From JALEFZ01 sp039820545 (GTDB taxonomy: Bacteria > Bacteroidota > Bacteroidia > J057): a stretch of DNA of 64,000 nucleotides. The position numbers were made by a program, and so were the translations under genes. The stretch covers positions 1-64,000 of the forward strand of contig JBCBPW010000014.1 in assembly GCA_039820545.1 (NCBI GenBank), in the 5' to 3' direction. This document shows, piece by piece, positions 9,055 to 17,371 of this stretch. Under the pieces are notes generated by a model, which ran no database searches, was not told the origin of the DNA, and saw only the letters and a list, made by a program, of their open reading frames with translations. The stretch's first letter is position 1, and each line of letters begins with the position of its first letter.

Positions 9055-10056
9055 CTACAAATGATTGTTGCGTCCGAAGAGTAGGTAAAGAAAGAAAGGG
9101 ACACCCAGTATGGCCGTAATGATTCCTATGGGTAAGCCACCTGGAGATAAAATCCATCGACTTAAGACATCACACGTCATTAGATAAACAGCCCCAAGGA
9201 GTGTGCCCCACCAAATATTGGGACGGTGAAGGCCGCCAAATATACTTCTAGAAAAATGGGGAATCATCATGCCTACAAACCCAATAGGCCCAGTAAATGC
9301 TACTGTCCCACCCACGATGAGGGAAGTCCAAAATAGTAAGCCATACTTGAACTTTCGCACCTCCAATCCCAGGCTTTGTGCTTGATCATCTCCTAGACTC
9401 ATCACATCCAGCTTGTGATGATTGAGCTGCCCGAAGACTAGACCTATACCTAGCATCAAGGTGGTCACAGCTACTGCATCCCACGTAGCTTTCCCAAAAC
9501 TTCCGAAAGACCAGAAAATCAACTGTCTCAACTGGTCATTATCTGCTAGTAAATAAATCATGACGCCTGTCGCTGCGGTGAAGATGGCTGATACGGCAAC
9601 ACCTGCAATCAGCAGCTTGCTATTGTCTTCGAGCAAGGCTCTGAAGCCCAAGCCTACCACTAGTAGTAGGGTAGCCATCGCTCCCAAGGCAGCAAAAGTA
9701 GGGTAGGTCCAAATCGTATAGGTAGCAATAGGGACAATCCCTAGGATGACGATATTGACCCCAAAGCCTGCACCCGCAGTCAGTCCCATGATGTAGGGGT
9801 CGGCCAAGGGATTTTTGATCAATGCCTGCATGTAAAAGCCACTGAGCGTCAGTACGCCTCCTGCAAGTAAGGAGAGCAGCGTCCGAGGTAGGCGTAGCTC
9901 AACCAAAATAAACCTATCTGGATGTTGGAGGTCCCATAATCGAGCCGTCACATCCTTCCATGTGTAATCGGCACTCCCTGTCCTCAGGCTCAATAAAAAG
10001 ATGAATACAAAGCCCAAGCAAAGAAGTATGGCGATGATTCTGGTTCTATTCTGCAT
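9055..10056 (-). CDS. FecCD/BtuC-family ABC transporter permease
   Basis: 333 residues, highly hydrophobic, with about nine to ten membrane segments. Family marks include ELRLPRTLLSLLAGGVLTLSGFYMQALIKNPLADPYIMGLTAGAGFG near the start and GFVGMMIPHFSR in the middle. It forms the inner-membrane channel of an importer for a metal complex such as cobalamin, heme or a ferric siderophore. Its start overlaps the end of the binding-protein gene by 11 bases, implying translational coupling. No ATPase gene is adjacent in the window. Confidence 0.92.
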   Translation of the reverse strand: MQNRTRIIAILLCLGFVFIFLLSLRTGSADYTWKDVTARLWDLQHPDRFILVELRLPRTLLSLLAGGVLTLSGFYMQALIKNPLADPYIMGLTAGAGFGVNIVILGIVPIATYTIWTYPTFAALGAMATLLLVVGLGFRALLEDNSKLLIAGVAVSAIFTAATGVMIYLLADNDQLRQLIFWSFGSFGKATWDAVAVTTLMLGIGLVFGQLNHHKLDVMSLGDDQAQSLGLEVRKFKYGLLFWTSLIVGGTVAFTGPIGFVGMMIPHFSRSIFGGLHRPNIWWGTLLGAVYLMTCDVLSRWILSPGGLPIGIITAILGVPFFLYLLFGRNNHL

Positions 10057-10984
10057 TCAGGATGCTTTCTCGATTGAGTTGGGTGTGTAGGATTTGCGTC
10101 AGATCCAGCAAAGCGTCTAAGGTTCGAGGGCCAGGTCTGTAATATATATCGGGATTGACGACAAATACCTGCTTGAGTTTTTCAGCTTCAGTATTGTACA
10201 GGCTAGGATACTGTGCAATCAATTGCTGATACACCTGATCATTGGTGGAGGGAAGAATGAGGTATTCAGGTTTTTTGAGCAAGATGGATTCAGGATCTAC
10301 GGATGCATATGGTTTGTCGATGTCGGCGAATATATTCTTTCCCCCTGCCTTTTGAATCAACTCATTGAGATAGCCATTTCCTCCCACTGCGTGGATAGGA
10401 TCTCCTGAACTGGTCAGCAGTAGGGTACTGTAAGGAATTTGACCTTCTGTGGCTTGGGTGACTCTTTTGTCTAGTGTACGTAGAGAATCTGCAAAAACTT
10501 TGGCCTGATCTGCCACATCAAATACTTTCCCTAGTGCTTCCATCCCATCATAAATATCGGACATCTTCTCATACACCTGTATATACACAGGGGCTCCCAC
10601 ACGTTCTAGCTGAGCGATGTCGTCTGGTCCAAAAATCTCATTGGTCGCGAGGATAAGATCGGGCCGAAGGGTGCGTATCTGCTCCAGATCTATCGCTGGG
10701 AAAGTCGTGACTTCTGCCAGTGAAGATACTTCTTGTGGGTAGTCGCATGCCTGAGTGCGGGCGACGAGTTTGCTTTCAGCACCTATTGCATAGATGATCT
10801 CAGTGATGTTGGGAGCGAGGGAAATGATGCGCTGAGGGCGATCAGCAAGCTGAATTTTTCTCCCCAATCCATCAGTATAGGTTTGAGAAATGAGTGGGGC
10901 TTCTGAGATCAGCTTCTTTTGTGGGTTATTTTGGCAGGAAACCAACAGCGCCAGAATGATAAGCAGGGATATACGATACATCAT
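10046..10984 (-). CDS. BtuF/FepB-like helical-backbone metal-complex binding lipoprotein
   Basis: 312 residues from the ATG at 10984. The N-terminus MMYRISLLIILALLVSCQNN is a lipoprotein signal with a lipobox Cys. A periplasmic-binding fold follows: RPQRIISLAPNITEIIYAIGA, VTTFPAIDLEQIRTLRPDLILA and PYASVDPESILLKKPEYLIL. It delivers a cobalamin- or siderophore-type ligand to the permease encoded downstream. The frame extends to 11089, but that extension has no signal character. Ligand identity is not visible in the sequence. Confidence 0.88.
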   Translation of the reverse strand: MMYRISLLIILALLVSCQNNPQKKLISEAPLISQTYTDGLGRKIQLADRPQRIISLAPNITEIIYAIGAESKLVARTQACDYPQEVSSLAEVTTFPAIDLEQIRTLRPDLILATNEIFGPDDIAQLERVGAPVYIQVYEKMSDIYDGMEALGKVFDVADQAKVFADSLRTLDKRVTQATEGQIPYSTLLLTSSGDPIHAVGGNGYLNELIQKAGGKNIFADIDKPYASVDPESILLKKPEYLILPSTNDQVYQQLIAQYPSLYNTEAEKLKQVFVVNPDIYYRPGPRTLDALLDLTQILHTQLNRESILNAE

Positions 10985-11041
10985 ACCACAAATGTAAGGA
11001 GATGTATGGTTTTTGAGAAGGAATCTCTTAAAGCTATATTT

Positions 11042-11064
11042 CCATGGTCCCAAACATGGTTTTA
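11042..11064 (-). repeat. Dispersed repeat, partial copy E
   Basis: On the minus strand it reads AACCATGTTTGGGACCATGG, matching the first half of copy D (ACCATGTTTGGCAC). It lies upstream of the binding-protein gene rather than at a gene end, and only the core is recognisable. Confidence 0.35.
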
Positions 11065-11276
11065 TAAAAAGGGACACGAGACGAATCACCCAGACTTAGG
11101 TACATTCATCTCGTATCCCTCGTTTATCTAATTCTTTTTAAGTAGGTGGACAGATGAAAAAGAGTATTTTTCAATGATGACTCGCCCGATCCTGATCTTT
11201 AAGTTCGGGATTGTCCCTGCGTGTATCAAATTATGACAACCTTGTTTCATCCGACCTCTTACATCTGTCTGTCTAC

Positions 11277-12215
11277 TTACGATGTGGGTTCGAGGGATTG
11301 GTATATCACGCCTGTGAGCTTCTCTGATGCTTCCCAAAGCTGTCGTTGCCAATCGCGATTCAGGGCTTGCGAAGGGACGTTGGCCTCCTTAGGGAATCCA
11401 CGCAGTTCATTGAAGCCATCAGGGCCATAGTAGGTTCCCCCCTTCGCTTCAGGAGCTGTAGATGCATAAAGTTGGGGAAGGGCTCCTTGGGCCGCACTCT
11501 GAGCAATCAGACCAAATATAGGTGTAAGGATCGCTCGGATGATGGGATTGATCTTCGCGCCATCGGCTAAGTTGGTATTGGAGCCACCTGGATGCGCAGC
11601 GATGCTCACTGTAGAAGAATTGGCGGCTTGTAGCTTGCGTTGCAACTCAAAGGTGAACAGGACATTGGCCAGCTTACTTTGTCCGTAAGCACCTAAGGGA
11701 GAATAATTACCCTCACGATTCAAGTTATCAAAGTCAAACGCACCACTATCAGCAGCTTTTGAGGCAACATTGACGACGCGGCTCTCGGGCGTCTGGTGGA
11801 GCAGATCTAACAATAAGCCCGTCAATGCAAAGTGACCCAGATGATTGGTGCCAAATTGCCTCTCAAATCCATCCTTGGTACGTCCTTCGGGGACAGCCAT
11901 GATGCCTGCGTTATTGAGTAGAATATCCAGACGGGAGTAATCTGTTTGGAAAGCCTTTGCAAAGGCTTTGACAGATTCAAGATCCGATAAGTCTAGCTTC
12001 ATCAAAGTCACCTTCGCCTCAGGATGAATGTTTTTGATCTGATCTACTGCCTTTTGTCCTTTCTCCAGGTTGCGGCTGGCCATGATGACTTCAGCACCTT
12101 TGGCTGCCATCGCAAGCACCGACTCATATCCGAGTCCGCTGTTGCCTCCCGTGACGATGGCTACCTTATGTGTTAAATCAGGAATGTGGTTGGCTGTCCA
12201 TTTTGTATTTGACAT
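11277..12215 (-). CDS. Short-chain dehydrogenase, retinol-dehydrogenase-like
   Basis: 312 residues with a classical NAD(P)-binding Rossmann motif TGGNSGLG (residues 21-28), LLNNAGIM, a Ser in VVNVASKAA and the catalytic AYGQSK (YxxxK). Length and pattern fit the RDH/WWOX-like oxidoreductase subgroup often annotated as protochlorophyllide reductase-like; the substrate is unknown. It stands alone, with a 478-base spacer upstream and nearly 300 bases before the next minus-strand gene. Confidence 0.88.
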   Translation of the reverse strand: MSNTKWTANHIPDLTHKVAIVTGGNSGLGYESVLAMAAKGAEVIMASRNLEKGQKAVDQIKNIHPEAKVTLMKLDLSDLESVKAFAKAFQTDYSRLDILLNNAGIMAVPEGRTKDGFERQFGTNHLGHFALTGLLLDLLHQTPESRVVNVASKAADSGAFDFDNLNREGNYSPLGAYGQSKLANVLFTFELQRKLQAANSSTVSIAAHPGGSNTNLADGAKINPIIRAILTPIFGLIAQSAAQGALPQLYASTAPEAKGGTYYGPDGFNELRGFPKEANVPSQALNRDWQRQLWEASEKLTGVIYQSLEPTS

Positions 12216-12693
12216 GACAGGTGTATTGGGTAAAAAATGAATGAATATACTGTAACGTAAGTTTTTTTAGTATTTAACTATCGCCTTCAGCGTCCCGAGC
12301 ATTAGACTCGGGATTATTAGGCAAAAAGAACCAATCCCGATGATAAATCTCGGGACGGAATTTTAGCCCAAATCCTCTATCCGCCCCTAACACCAAATTC
12401 CGCGCCCAACGCCTCCCCAGATTACCTGTTACTAAGCTCGAAAGTTATAGTATAAAACTTTTGTTACACAGTAATAAATGTAGCGTCGAGAAGCTTATCC
12501 AACGATTGGGGAAGCCCCAAGTTATCTCCTCCTAGACGATTGAGAGGAGGATAAATTTTGAGATCAAACATGTTAGATCCACAGACTGAATTTATCGATT
12601 CATTTGCTCAATTTCCTATAGCCACAACAAATCCAAGCACAAATCAAACACAATCCCGTACTTAGCGGTTCAACTAGATAGGATATAGCCTAT
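12216..12693. other. 478-base intergenic region rich in stem-loops
   Basis: It lies between the divergent SDR and a small membrane-protein gene. It contains the nested palindromes at 12292-12356 (listed separately), a TTGGGG/CCCCAA hairpin near 12506-12520, and a TCCTCC/GGAGGA stem-loop at about 12522-12554. No credible reading frame is seen. Confidence 0.5.
12292..12356. repeat. Nested palindromes built on TCCCGAG
   Basis: CCCGAG (12294-12299) pairs with CTCGGG (12307-12312), and TCCCGA (12335-12340) pairs with TCGGGA (12350-12355). The outer GTCCCGAG (12292-12299) can also pair with CTCGGGAC (12349-12356), so two alternative folds are possible. Confidence 0.5.
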
Positions 12694-12939
12694 ATGAAGC
12701 ATTTTACACAAGAAGTTTGGATCACAGGACTGCTGACGCTGGTTTGTATGGGAATATTAACGGTGCGCAAAACGGATATACCGACCATTCTGGGTATGGG
12801 ATTCATGACAGCTGTTGTGGGGATACTTATTTATTTTTTCACCGATCGCAAGCAGATTGCCAAGGGTATATGGGTAGGTGTAGGACTTTTTGTTCCCATT
12901 TTTTTGCTGATTGACCAAATGGGTTGGTTGGCTAGATGA
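12694..12939 (+). CDS. Small hypothetical membrane protein
   Basis: 81 residues with three hydrophobic segments (WITGLLTLVCMGIL, ILGMGFMTAVVGILIYFF, GIWVGVGLFVPIFLLI) separated by short basic loops. The composition is that of a real inner-membrane protein and not of a shadow frame. I recognise no family. It stands alone between two long spacers. Confidence 0.6.
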   Translation: MKHFTQEVWITGLLTLVCMGILTVRKTDIPTILGMGFMTAVVGILIYFFTDRKQIAKGIWVGVGLFVPIFLLIDQMGWLAR

Positions 12940-13214
12940 AAGAGAAGATCCATTGAATCATTAAGCTAAGCCAATCATCCCGCAGTGTGAAATGTTCACA
13001 AGACAATGGTTTGGTTTTTGAGGGCATTTCCCCGTTCTTACAAATGTCAACTACAAAAGAATGTTGGGGTATCAAATGAAAAGCCCAAACATTCGATTTT
13101 CCTTTTTACTTTAAGGTAACTACGTAACTCGTCATGTTTCACTGGAAACATTTGCCCTACCCAAACGGCAACTGTGAACCAACGCATCATTATTTTTAGC
13201 GATCAAATTCCAAC

Positions 13215-14027
13215 ATGACAACCGTTTTACAAGCATTAACCCTTGATCTTTTATCCCATCAAACTCCAAATGAAATGCCCAAAAGTCCATTAACCCGTAT
13301 TTGGGAACTTATTGGTCTCCGATATAAATCTCATCCTTGGCACGGGGTGCAAATTGGTGAAAATGCGCCTGAGAAAGTGACCGCTTTCATCGAAATGGTG
13401 CCTACCGATACCGTAAAGTATGAAGTCGACAAGCGTACGGGGTATTTAACGGTAGATCGACCGCAGAAATTCTCCAACATCGTACCTGCCCTTTATGGCT
13501 TTGTCCCTCAGACCTACTGCATGGATTCGGTAGCTGAGTATTGCATGCAGCAGACAGGCAAGGAAGGCATCGTCGGTGACGGAGACCCACTTGATATCTG
13601 TGTTTTGACAGAGCGCGACATCACCCATGGAGATATTTTGGTGCCTGCCATCCCTATCGGTGGCTTTCGCATGATCGATGGGGGAGAGGCCGATGACAAA
13701 ATTATTGCTGTACTCAAAGGCGACCAAGTATACGAGCAGTGGAACGATATTTTGGACTGTCCCGATGCCATCGTTAGCCGCTTGAAGCACTACTTCCTTA
13801 CCTATAAATTGGTCCCAGACGAAGTCGAATCACCCAATGCTTCCAAGAAAGTAGAGATTACGCATGTTTATGGTCGGGAAGAAGCACAAGAAGTGATTCG
13901 CCGAAGCATGATAGACTATCGCAAGAAGTTTGGAAAGCTAGAAAATAAGCTCTCAGTCGCGACACTGGAAATGATCAATTTTGGTCAGTCGTGGCAAGAG
14001 GCCTTAAACGAAAATGGCGAGATCTAA
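13215..14027 (+). CDS. ppa: Inorganic pyrophosphatase
   Basis: It hydrolyses pyrophosphate to phosphate in the cytoplasm, driving biosynthetic reactions. The soluble family I signature is clear: YEVDKRTGYL around residue 70, then GDGDPLDICV with D122, D124 and D127 as metal ligands, and later DDKIIAVL. At 270 residues it is longer than the usual 175-220, with extra sequence at both ends. The ATG at 13215 could be replaced by the one at 13275 (MPKSPLTRIW), where conservation with typical family members looks better. A terminator follows. Confidence 0.93.
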   Translation: MTTVLQALTLDLLSHQTPNEMPKSPLTRIWELIGLRYKSHPWHGVQIGENAPEKVTAFIEMVPTDTVKYEVDKRTGYLTVDRPQKFSNIVPALYGFVPQTYCMDSVAEYCMQQTGKEGIVGDGDPLDICVLTERDITHGDILVPAIPIGGFRMIDGGEADDKIIAVLKGDQVYEQWNDILDCPDAIVSRLKHYFLTYKLVPDEVESPNASKKVEITHVYGREEAQEVIRRSMIDYRKKFGKLENKLSVATLEMINFGQSWQEALNENGEI

Positions 14028-14063
14028 TCGTCTCGCATTCAGAATAAACATTGAGCCACACGA

Positions 14064-14098
14064 AAAATGAGGATGATGATTCGTCCTCATTTTTTCTT
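14064..14098 (+). terminator. Intrinsic terminator after the pyrophosphatase gene
   Basis: AAAATGAGGA pairs with TCCTCATTTT and runs into a T-rich tract. It starts 36 bases after the stop codon. Confidence 0.75.
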
Positions 14099-14189
14099 TT
14101 TTAGCAAAAAATCACAGAGTAAGTTGATCTTCTACGTCGTTTATACGACTAGAATCGGAGTAGTCTATTTCTTTTTTAATTCCCCCAAG

Positions 14190-15011
14190 ATGAAATATTT
14201 CCCGCTTTTCTTTCTTTTCTTTTTAGGTTGTATGAATCTTCATAGTCAGACAACCATCGAAAAAGGACATGGATACCTGCACTGGGGATGGAATCGCGCG
14301 ATGTATACACATTCTGATCTTCATCTTTGGGGACCCAATTACGACATTGTCCTTCATGATCTAAAAGCGACTGATCGCCCTACCCCTTTCAATACAAGGG
14401 ATTACTTCCATCCCCTTCGTCTGACCATTCCCCAGACCAATTTTAAGATGGGCTATTTCATCAAAGATGGATTGAGCCTGGACTTTGGGTTTGACCACAT
14501 GAAGTATATCATGGTCAGGAGACAAATGGCGCGCATCACAGGCTACATCGAAGATACGCGTACGCGGTTTGATCGTGTCTACGAAAATGAGCTGATGGAA
14601 ATTATCCCAGGCTTTTTGACTTATGAGAATACGGACGGTTTAAACTACATTCACTTGGGAGTGACCCAATACTGGAATCTATGGTCACGACCTTGGATAG
14701 AGGTTCATGGATTGACAGGAGGGAGTCTGGGGATCTTATATCCGCGTACAGCTTCACGTTTTATCTGGGGAGAGCTGAGCGATTTCTATCATGTAGCTGG
14801 TGGCGGCGTGGCCATGAAAACAGGCCTGAAAATCGTTCTATTCAGAGGTTTTTCTATTCAGAACGAATGGAAAGGTGGCTACATCAACATGCCCGATATT
14901 TTGACTTCCAACGATAGAATGGAAAAAGGGGCACAAGATTTCTTTTTTGGTCAGGTCAATTTACTGGTGGGAGCCAATATTCGTTTATTTGGGAAGCGGG
15001 GGAAAAACTAG
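14190..15011 (+). CDS. Hypothetical outer-membrane protein
   Basis: 273 residues starting MKYFPLFFLFFLGCMNLHSQ, a clear signal peptide. The mature part has alternating, aromatic-rich strands (LHWGWNRAMYTHSDLHLWG, NFKMGYFIKDGLSLDFGFDH, GLKIVLFRGFSIQNEWKGGY) and ends FGQVNLLVGANIRLFGKRGKN, as expected for a small beta barrel. The longer frame to 14067 starts inside the pyrophosphatase terminator and is rejected. I recognise no named family. It lies 90 bases upstream of the haloperoxidase-like gene on the same strand. Confidence 0.75.
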   Translation: MKYFPLFFLFFLGCMNLHSQTTIEKGHGYLHWGWNRAMYTHSDLHLWGPNYDIVLHDLKATDRPTPFNTRDYFHPLRLTIPQTNFKMGYFIKDGLSLDFGFDHMKYIMVRRQMARITGYIEDTRTRFDRVYENELMEIIPGFLTYENTDGLNYIHLGVTQYWNLWSRPWIEVHGLTGGSLGILYPRTASRFIWGELSDFYHVAGGGVAMKTGLKIVLFRGFSIQNEWKGGYINMPDILTSNDRMEKGAQDFFFGQVNLLVGANIRLFGKRGKN

Positions 15012-15101
15012 AGAGGTATTTCTTCCTATATATTAAAGTGATAATTTGTACATTATCTCGCTGTCATTTTTTGGAACGAAAGCCCCCAACAGACTTAGAC
15101 C

Positions 15102-17324
15102 ATGATGTCTTGTACTAAAATGATCAAAAGATTAGGTGGAATTACGAGCCTACTTTTTCTCTTAAATCTTTCTTTTCTCCAAGCCCAAACCGATCACTCC
15201 GTTGCGCGCCAGTGGAATGAAGTCCTTTTAGAGGCCATTAGGATGGATTTTGCCCGTCCGACTGTCCATGCACGTAACCTCTACCATATCTCTACTGCCA
15301 TGTATGATGCTTGGGCAGCCTACGAAGAAGATGCGCAGCCTTTCTTTTTGGGTAATGAGGTTGGAGGTGTCATTTTTCCCTTTGGTGAAATAGATCCTTC
15401 CTTGATTGGTGACAAACAGGCCATGCAGGAAGAAGCCATGAGTTATGCCGCCTACCGTTTGATTATCCACCGATTCTTGAGTGAGACGCGCGGGATTGGT
15501 ACCTTGGTCAATGCGGCCCAGCTTATGGAATCGTTGGGGTATGATACAGCTTATCACAAGGTAGATTATCAGTCTGGGAGAGGAGCCGCATTGGGTAATT
15601 ATCTTGCAGCTCAAATCATCAGTTTTGGGTTGAAGGATGGTTCTAATGAGGCCAATGACTACGCAAATAAGTATTACCAGCCTGTAAATCCTCCTACAGA
15701 GATTGAGAATTTTGGGATTTGGGGAATAAGCGATCCCAATCGTTGGCAGCCATTGGCCTTTGAGTTTTTCATTGATCAAAGCGGGAATATGGGAGGTTCT
15801 GTCCCTGATTTTTTGAGTCCTGAATGGGGCAATGTCCAGCCCTTTGCTATGACCGAGGCAGACAGAGTTGTGCGTGAGCGAGAGGGTCATGCATATCAAG
15901 TTTACCACGACCCAGGACCACCGCCTTACCTTTCTTTTGAGGGAGGACCTGGAATGGACAATTATCGTTGGGGATTCACCCTTGTCCTCAAGTGGTCGCG
16001 TCACTTGAGCCCATATGATGGCGTAATGTGGGATATTTCCCCTGCTTCTATTGGCAATATTGCTCCCGAGGACTTCCCTGATAAGTTTGAAGATTATCCC
16101 TCTTTTTATAGAGAAGAAGAAGGAGGCGATATCGGTTTGGGGCATGATCTCAACCCTGTGACAGGCCAGCCGTATGAACCCAATCTGGTTCCGAGGGGAG
16201 ATTATACGCGTGTATTGGCAGAGTTTTGGGCCGATGGACCCGACTCGGAGACCCCTCCTGGGCACTGGTTCACCATCCTCAACTATGTCAACGATCACCC
16301 GATGTTGGAAAAGAGATTTGAGGGTCAAGGTCCCGTCTTGGATGACTTGGAGTGGGATGTGAAAAGTTATTTTGCGCTAGGAGGGGCTATGCATGATGCT
16401 GCCATCGCCGCATGGAGTGTGAAGGGTTACTATGACTATATCCGACCTGTGACTGCGATTCGCTTCATGTCGGATATCGGGCAAGCATCAGAAGTGGACA
16501 GCCCCTTCTACCATCCTTCGGGTTTGAAGTTGGAACCTGGCTTTACGGAACTTGTCAGGGATGGCGATAGCATAAAAGAAGTCTTTCCCTGGGTAGATTT
16601 TTTGATGAAAAGCTATGTGTGGCGGGGGCCTGGGCAGATTCCCAATCCTGCAGTTGATGAAGCAGGCGTGGGCTGGATCAATACCAATGGCTGGTGGCCC
16701 TATCAAAGGCCTACTTTTATTACGCCGCCATTTGCTGGATATGTATCTGGGCACTCGACTTACTCTCGGGCTGCGGCAGAAGTCCTTACTAGATTGACAG
16801 GCGATCCTTTCTTCCCTGGAGGCATGGGCGTATTCAAGGCCGAACAAAATAGATTTTTGGTTTTTGAAGAAGGACCTTCGGTAGATGTAAATCTGCAGTG
16901 GGCGACCTACCGTGATGCATCGGATCAGTGTAGCCTATCGCGGATCTGGGGAGGGATTCACCCTCCTGCCGATGATATTCCAGGTCGTAAAATGGGGATC
17001 GTAGTGGGAAATCGTGCCTTTGACAAGGCCAAGACGTATATGCAGAATACAGCTGTAGCTGGTTTCTCTCTGGATGGCTTCCAAGTCTGGCCTGTGCCTG
17101 CCCAAGCAGATCTTCAAGTAAATATCTGGATCGATCGTCCGCTGACAGACGGTTTATTAGAGGTCGTAGATTTACAAGGGAGAATTTTGATCTCTCGTGA
17201 CCTGGGTACGATGGAAGCCCAGCAGTTTATCCAATTCATCCCTCCTGTCAACGGCAATCAGGTATTGGTAGTAAAAGTTTCGGGTAAAGAATGGGAGCAG
17301 ACGCGCAAGATTGTGTTTCAGTAG
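15102..17324 (+). CDS. Vanadium-haloperoxidase/PAP2-like secreted enzyme with T9SS domain
   Basis: 740 residues: signal peptide, an all-helical vanadium-dependent haloperoxidase-like domain, and a C-terminal type IX sorting domain (about 655-740, starting VWPVPAQADLQV). The phosphate/vanadate-binding signature is complete: K441 with IRP at 447-449, VSGHSTYSR around 548-556 (H551), and SRIWGGIHPPADD around 613-623 (H620). Family members either oxidise halides with peroxide or act as acid phosphatases; sequence alone does not decide. The enzyme would act at the cell surface. The gene is 90 bases after the outer-membrane protein gene. Confidence 0.88.
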   Translation: MMSCTKMIKRLGGITSLLFLLNLSFLQAQTDHSVARQWNEVLLEAIRMDFARPTVHARNLYHISTAMYDAWAAYEEDAQPFFLGNEVGGVIFPFGEIDPSLIGDKQAMQEEAMSYAAYRLIIHRFLSETRGIGTLVNAAQLMESLGYDTAYHKVDYQSGRGAALGNYLAAQIISFGLKDGSNEANDYANKYYQPVNPPTEIENFGIWGISDPNRWQPLAFEFFIDQSGNMGGSVPDFLSPEWGNVQPFAMTEADRVVREREGHAYQVYHDPGPPPYLSFEGGPGMDNYRWGFTLVLKWSRHLSPYDGVMWDISPASIGNIAPEDFPDKFEDYPSFYREEEGGDIGLGHDLNPVTGQPYEPNLVPRGDYTRVLAEFWADGPDSETPPGHWFTILNYVNDHPMLEKRFEGQGPVLDDLEWDVKSYFALGGAMHDAAIAAWSVKGYYDYIRPVTAIRFMSDIGQASEVDSPFYHPSGLKLEPGFTELVRDGDSIKEVFPWVDFLMKSYVWRGPGQIPNPAVDEAGVGWINTNGWWPYQRPTFITPPFAGYVSGHSTYSRAAAEVLTRLTGDPFFPGGMGVFKAEQNRFLVFEEGPSVDVNLQWATYRDASDQCSLSRIWGGIHPPADDIPGRKMGIVVGNRAFDKAKTYMQNTAVAGFSLDGFQVWPVPAQADLQVNIWIDRPLTDGLLEVVDLQGRILISRDLGTMEAQQFIQFIPPVNGNQVLVVKVSGKEWEQTRKIVFQ

Positions 17325-17371
17325 AGCGTATCATCAAGGCAGATTTTATGAAGATTGTTTTGGGTGTATTT

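Noticed and set aside
14067..14189. Longer start for the outer-membrane protein gene
   Set aside because: The extra codons lie inside the pyrophosphatase terminator and lack signal character. The ATG at 14190 begins a clear signal peptide.
15228..16328. A 366-residue open frame on the minus strand
   Set aside because: It lies wholly inside the haloperoxidase-like gene, whose plus-strand protein has complete motifs. The minus frame has no family features or start context.
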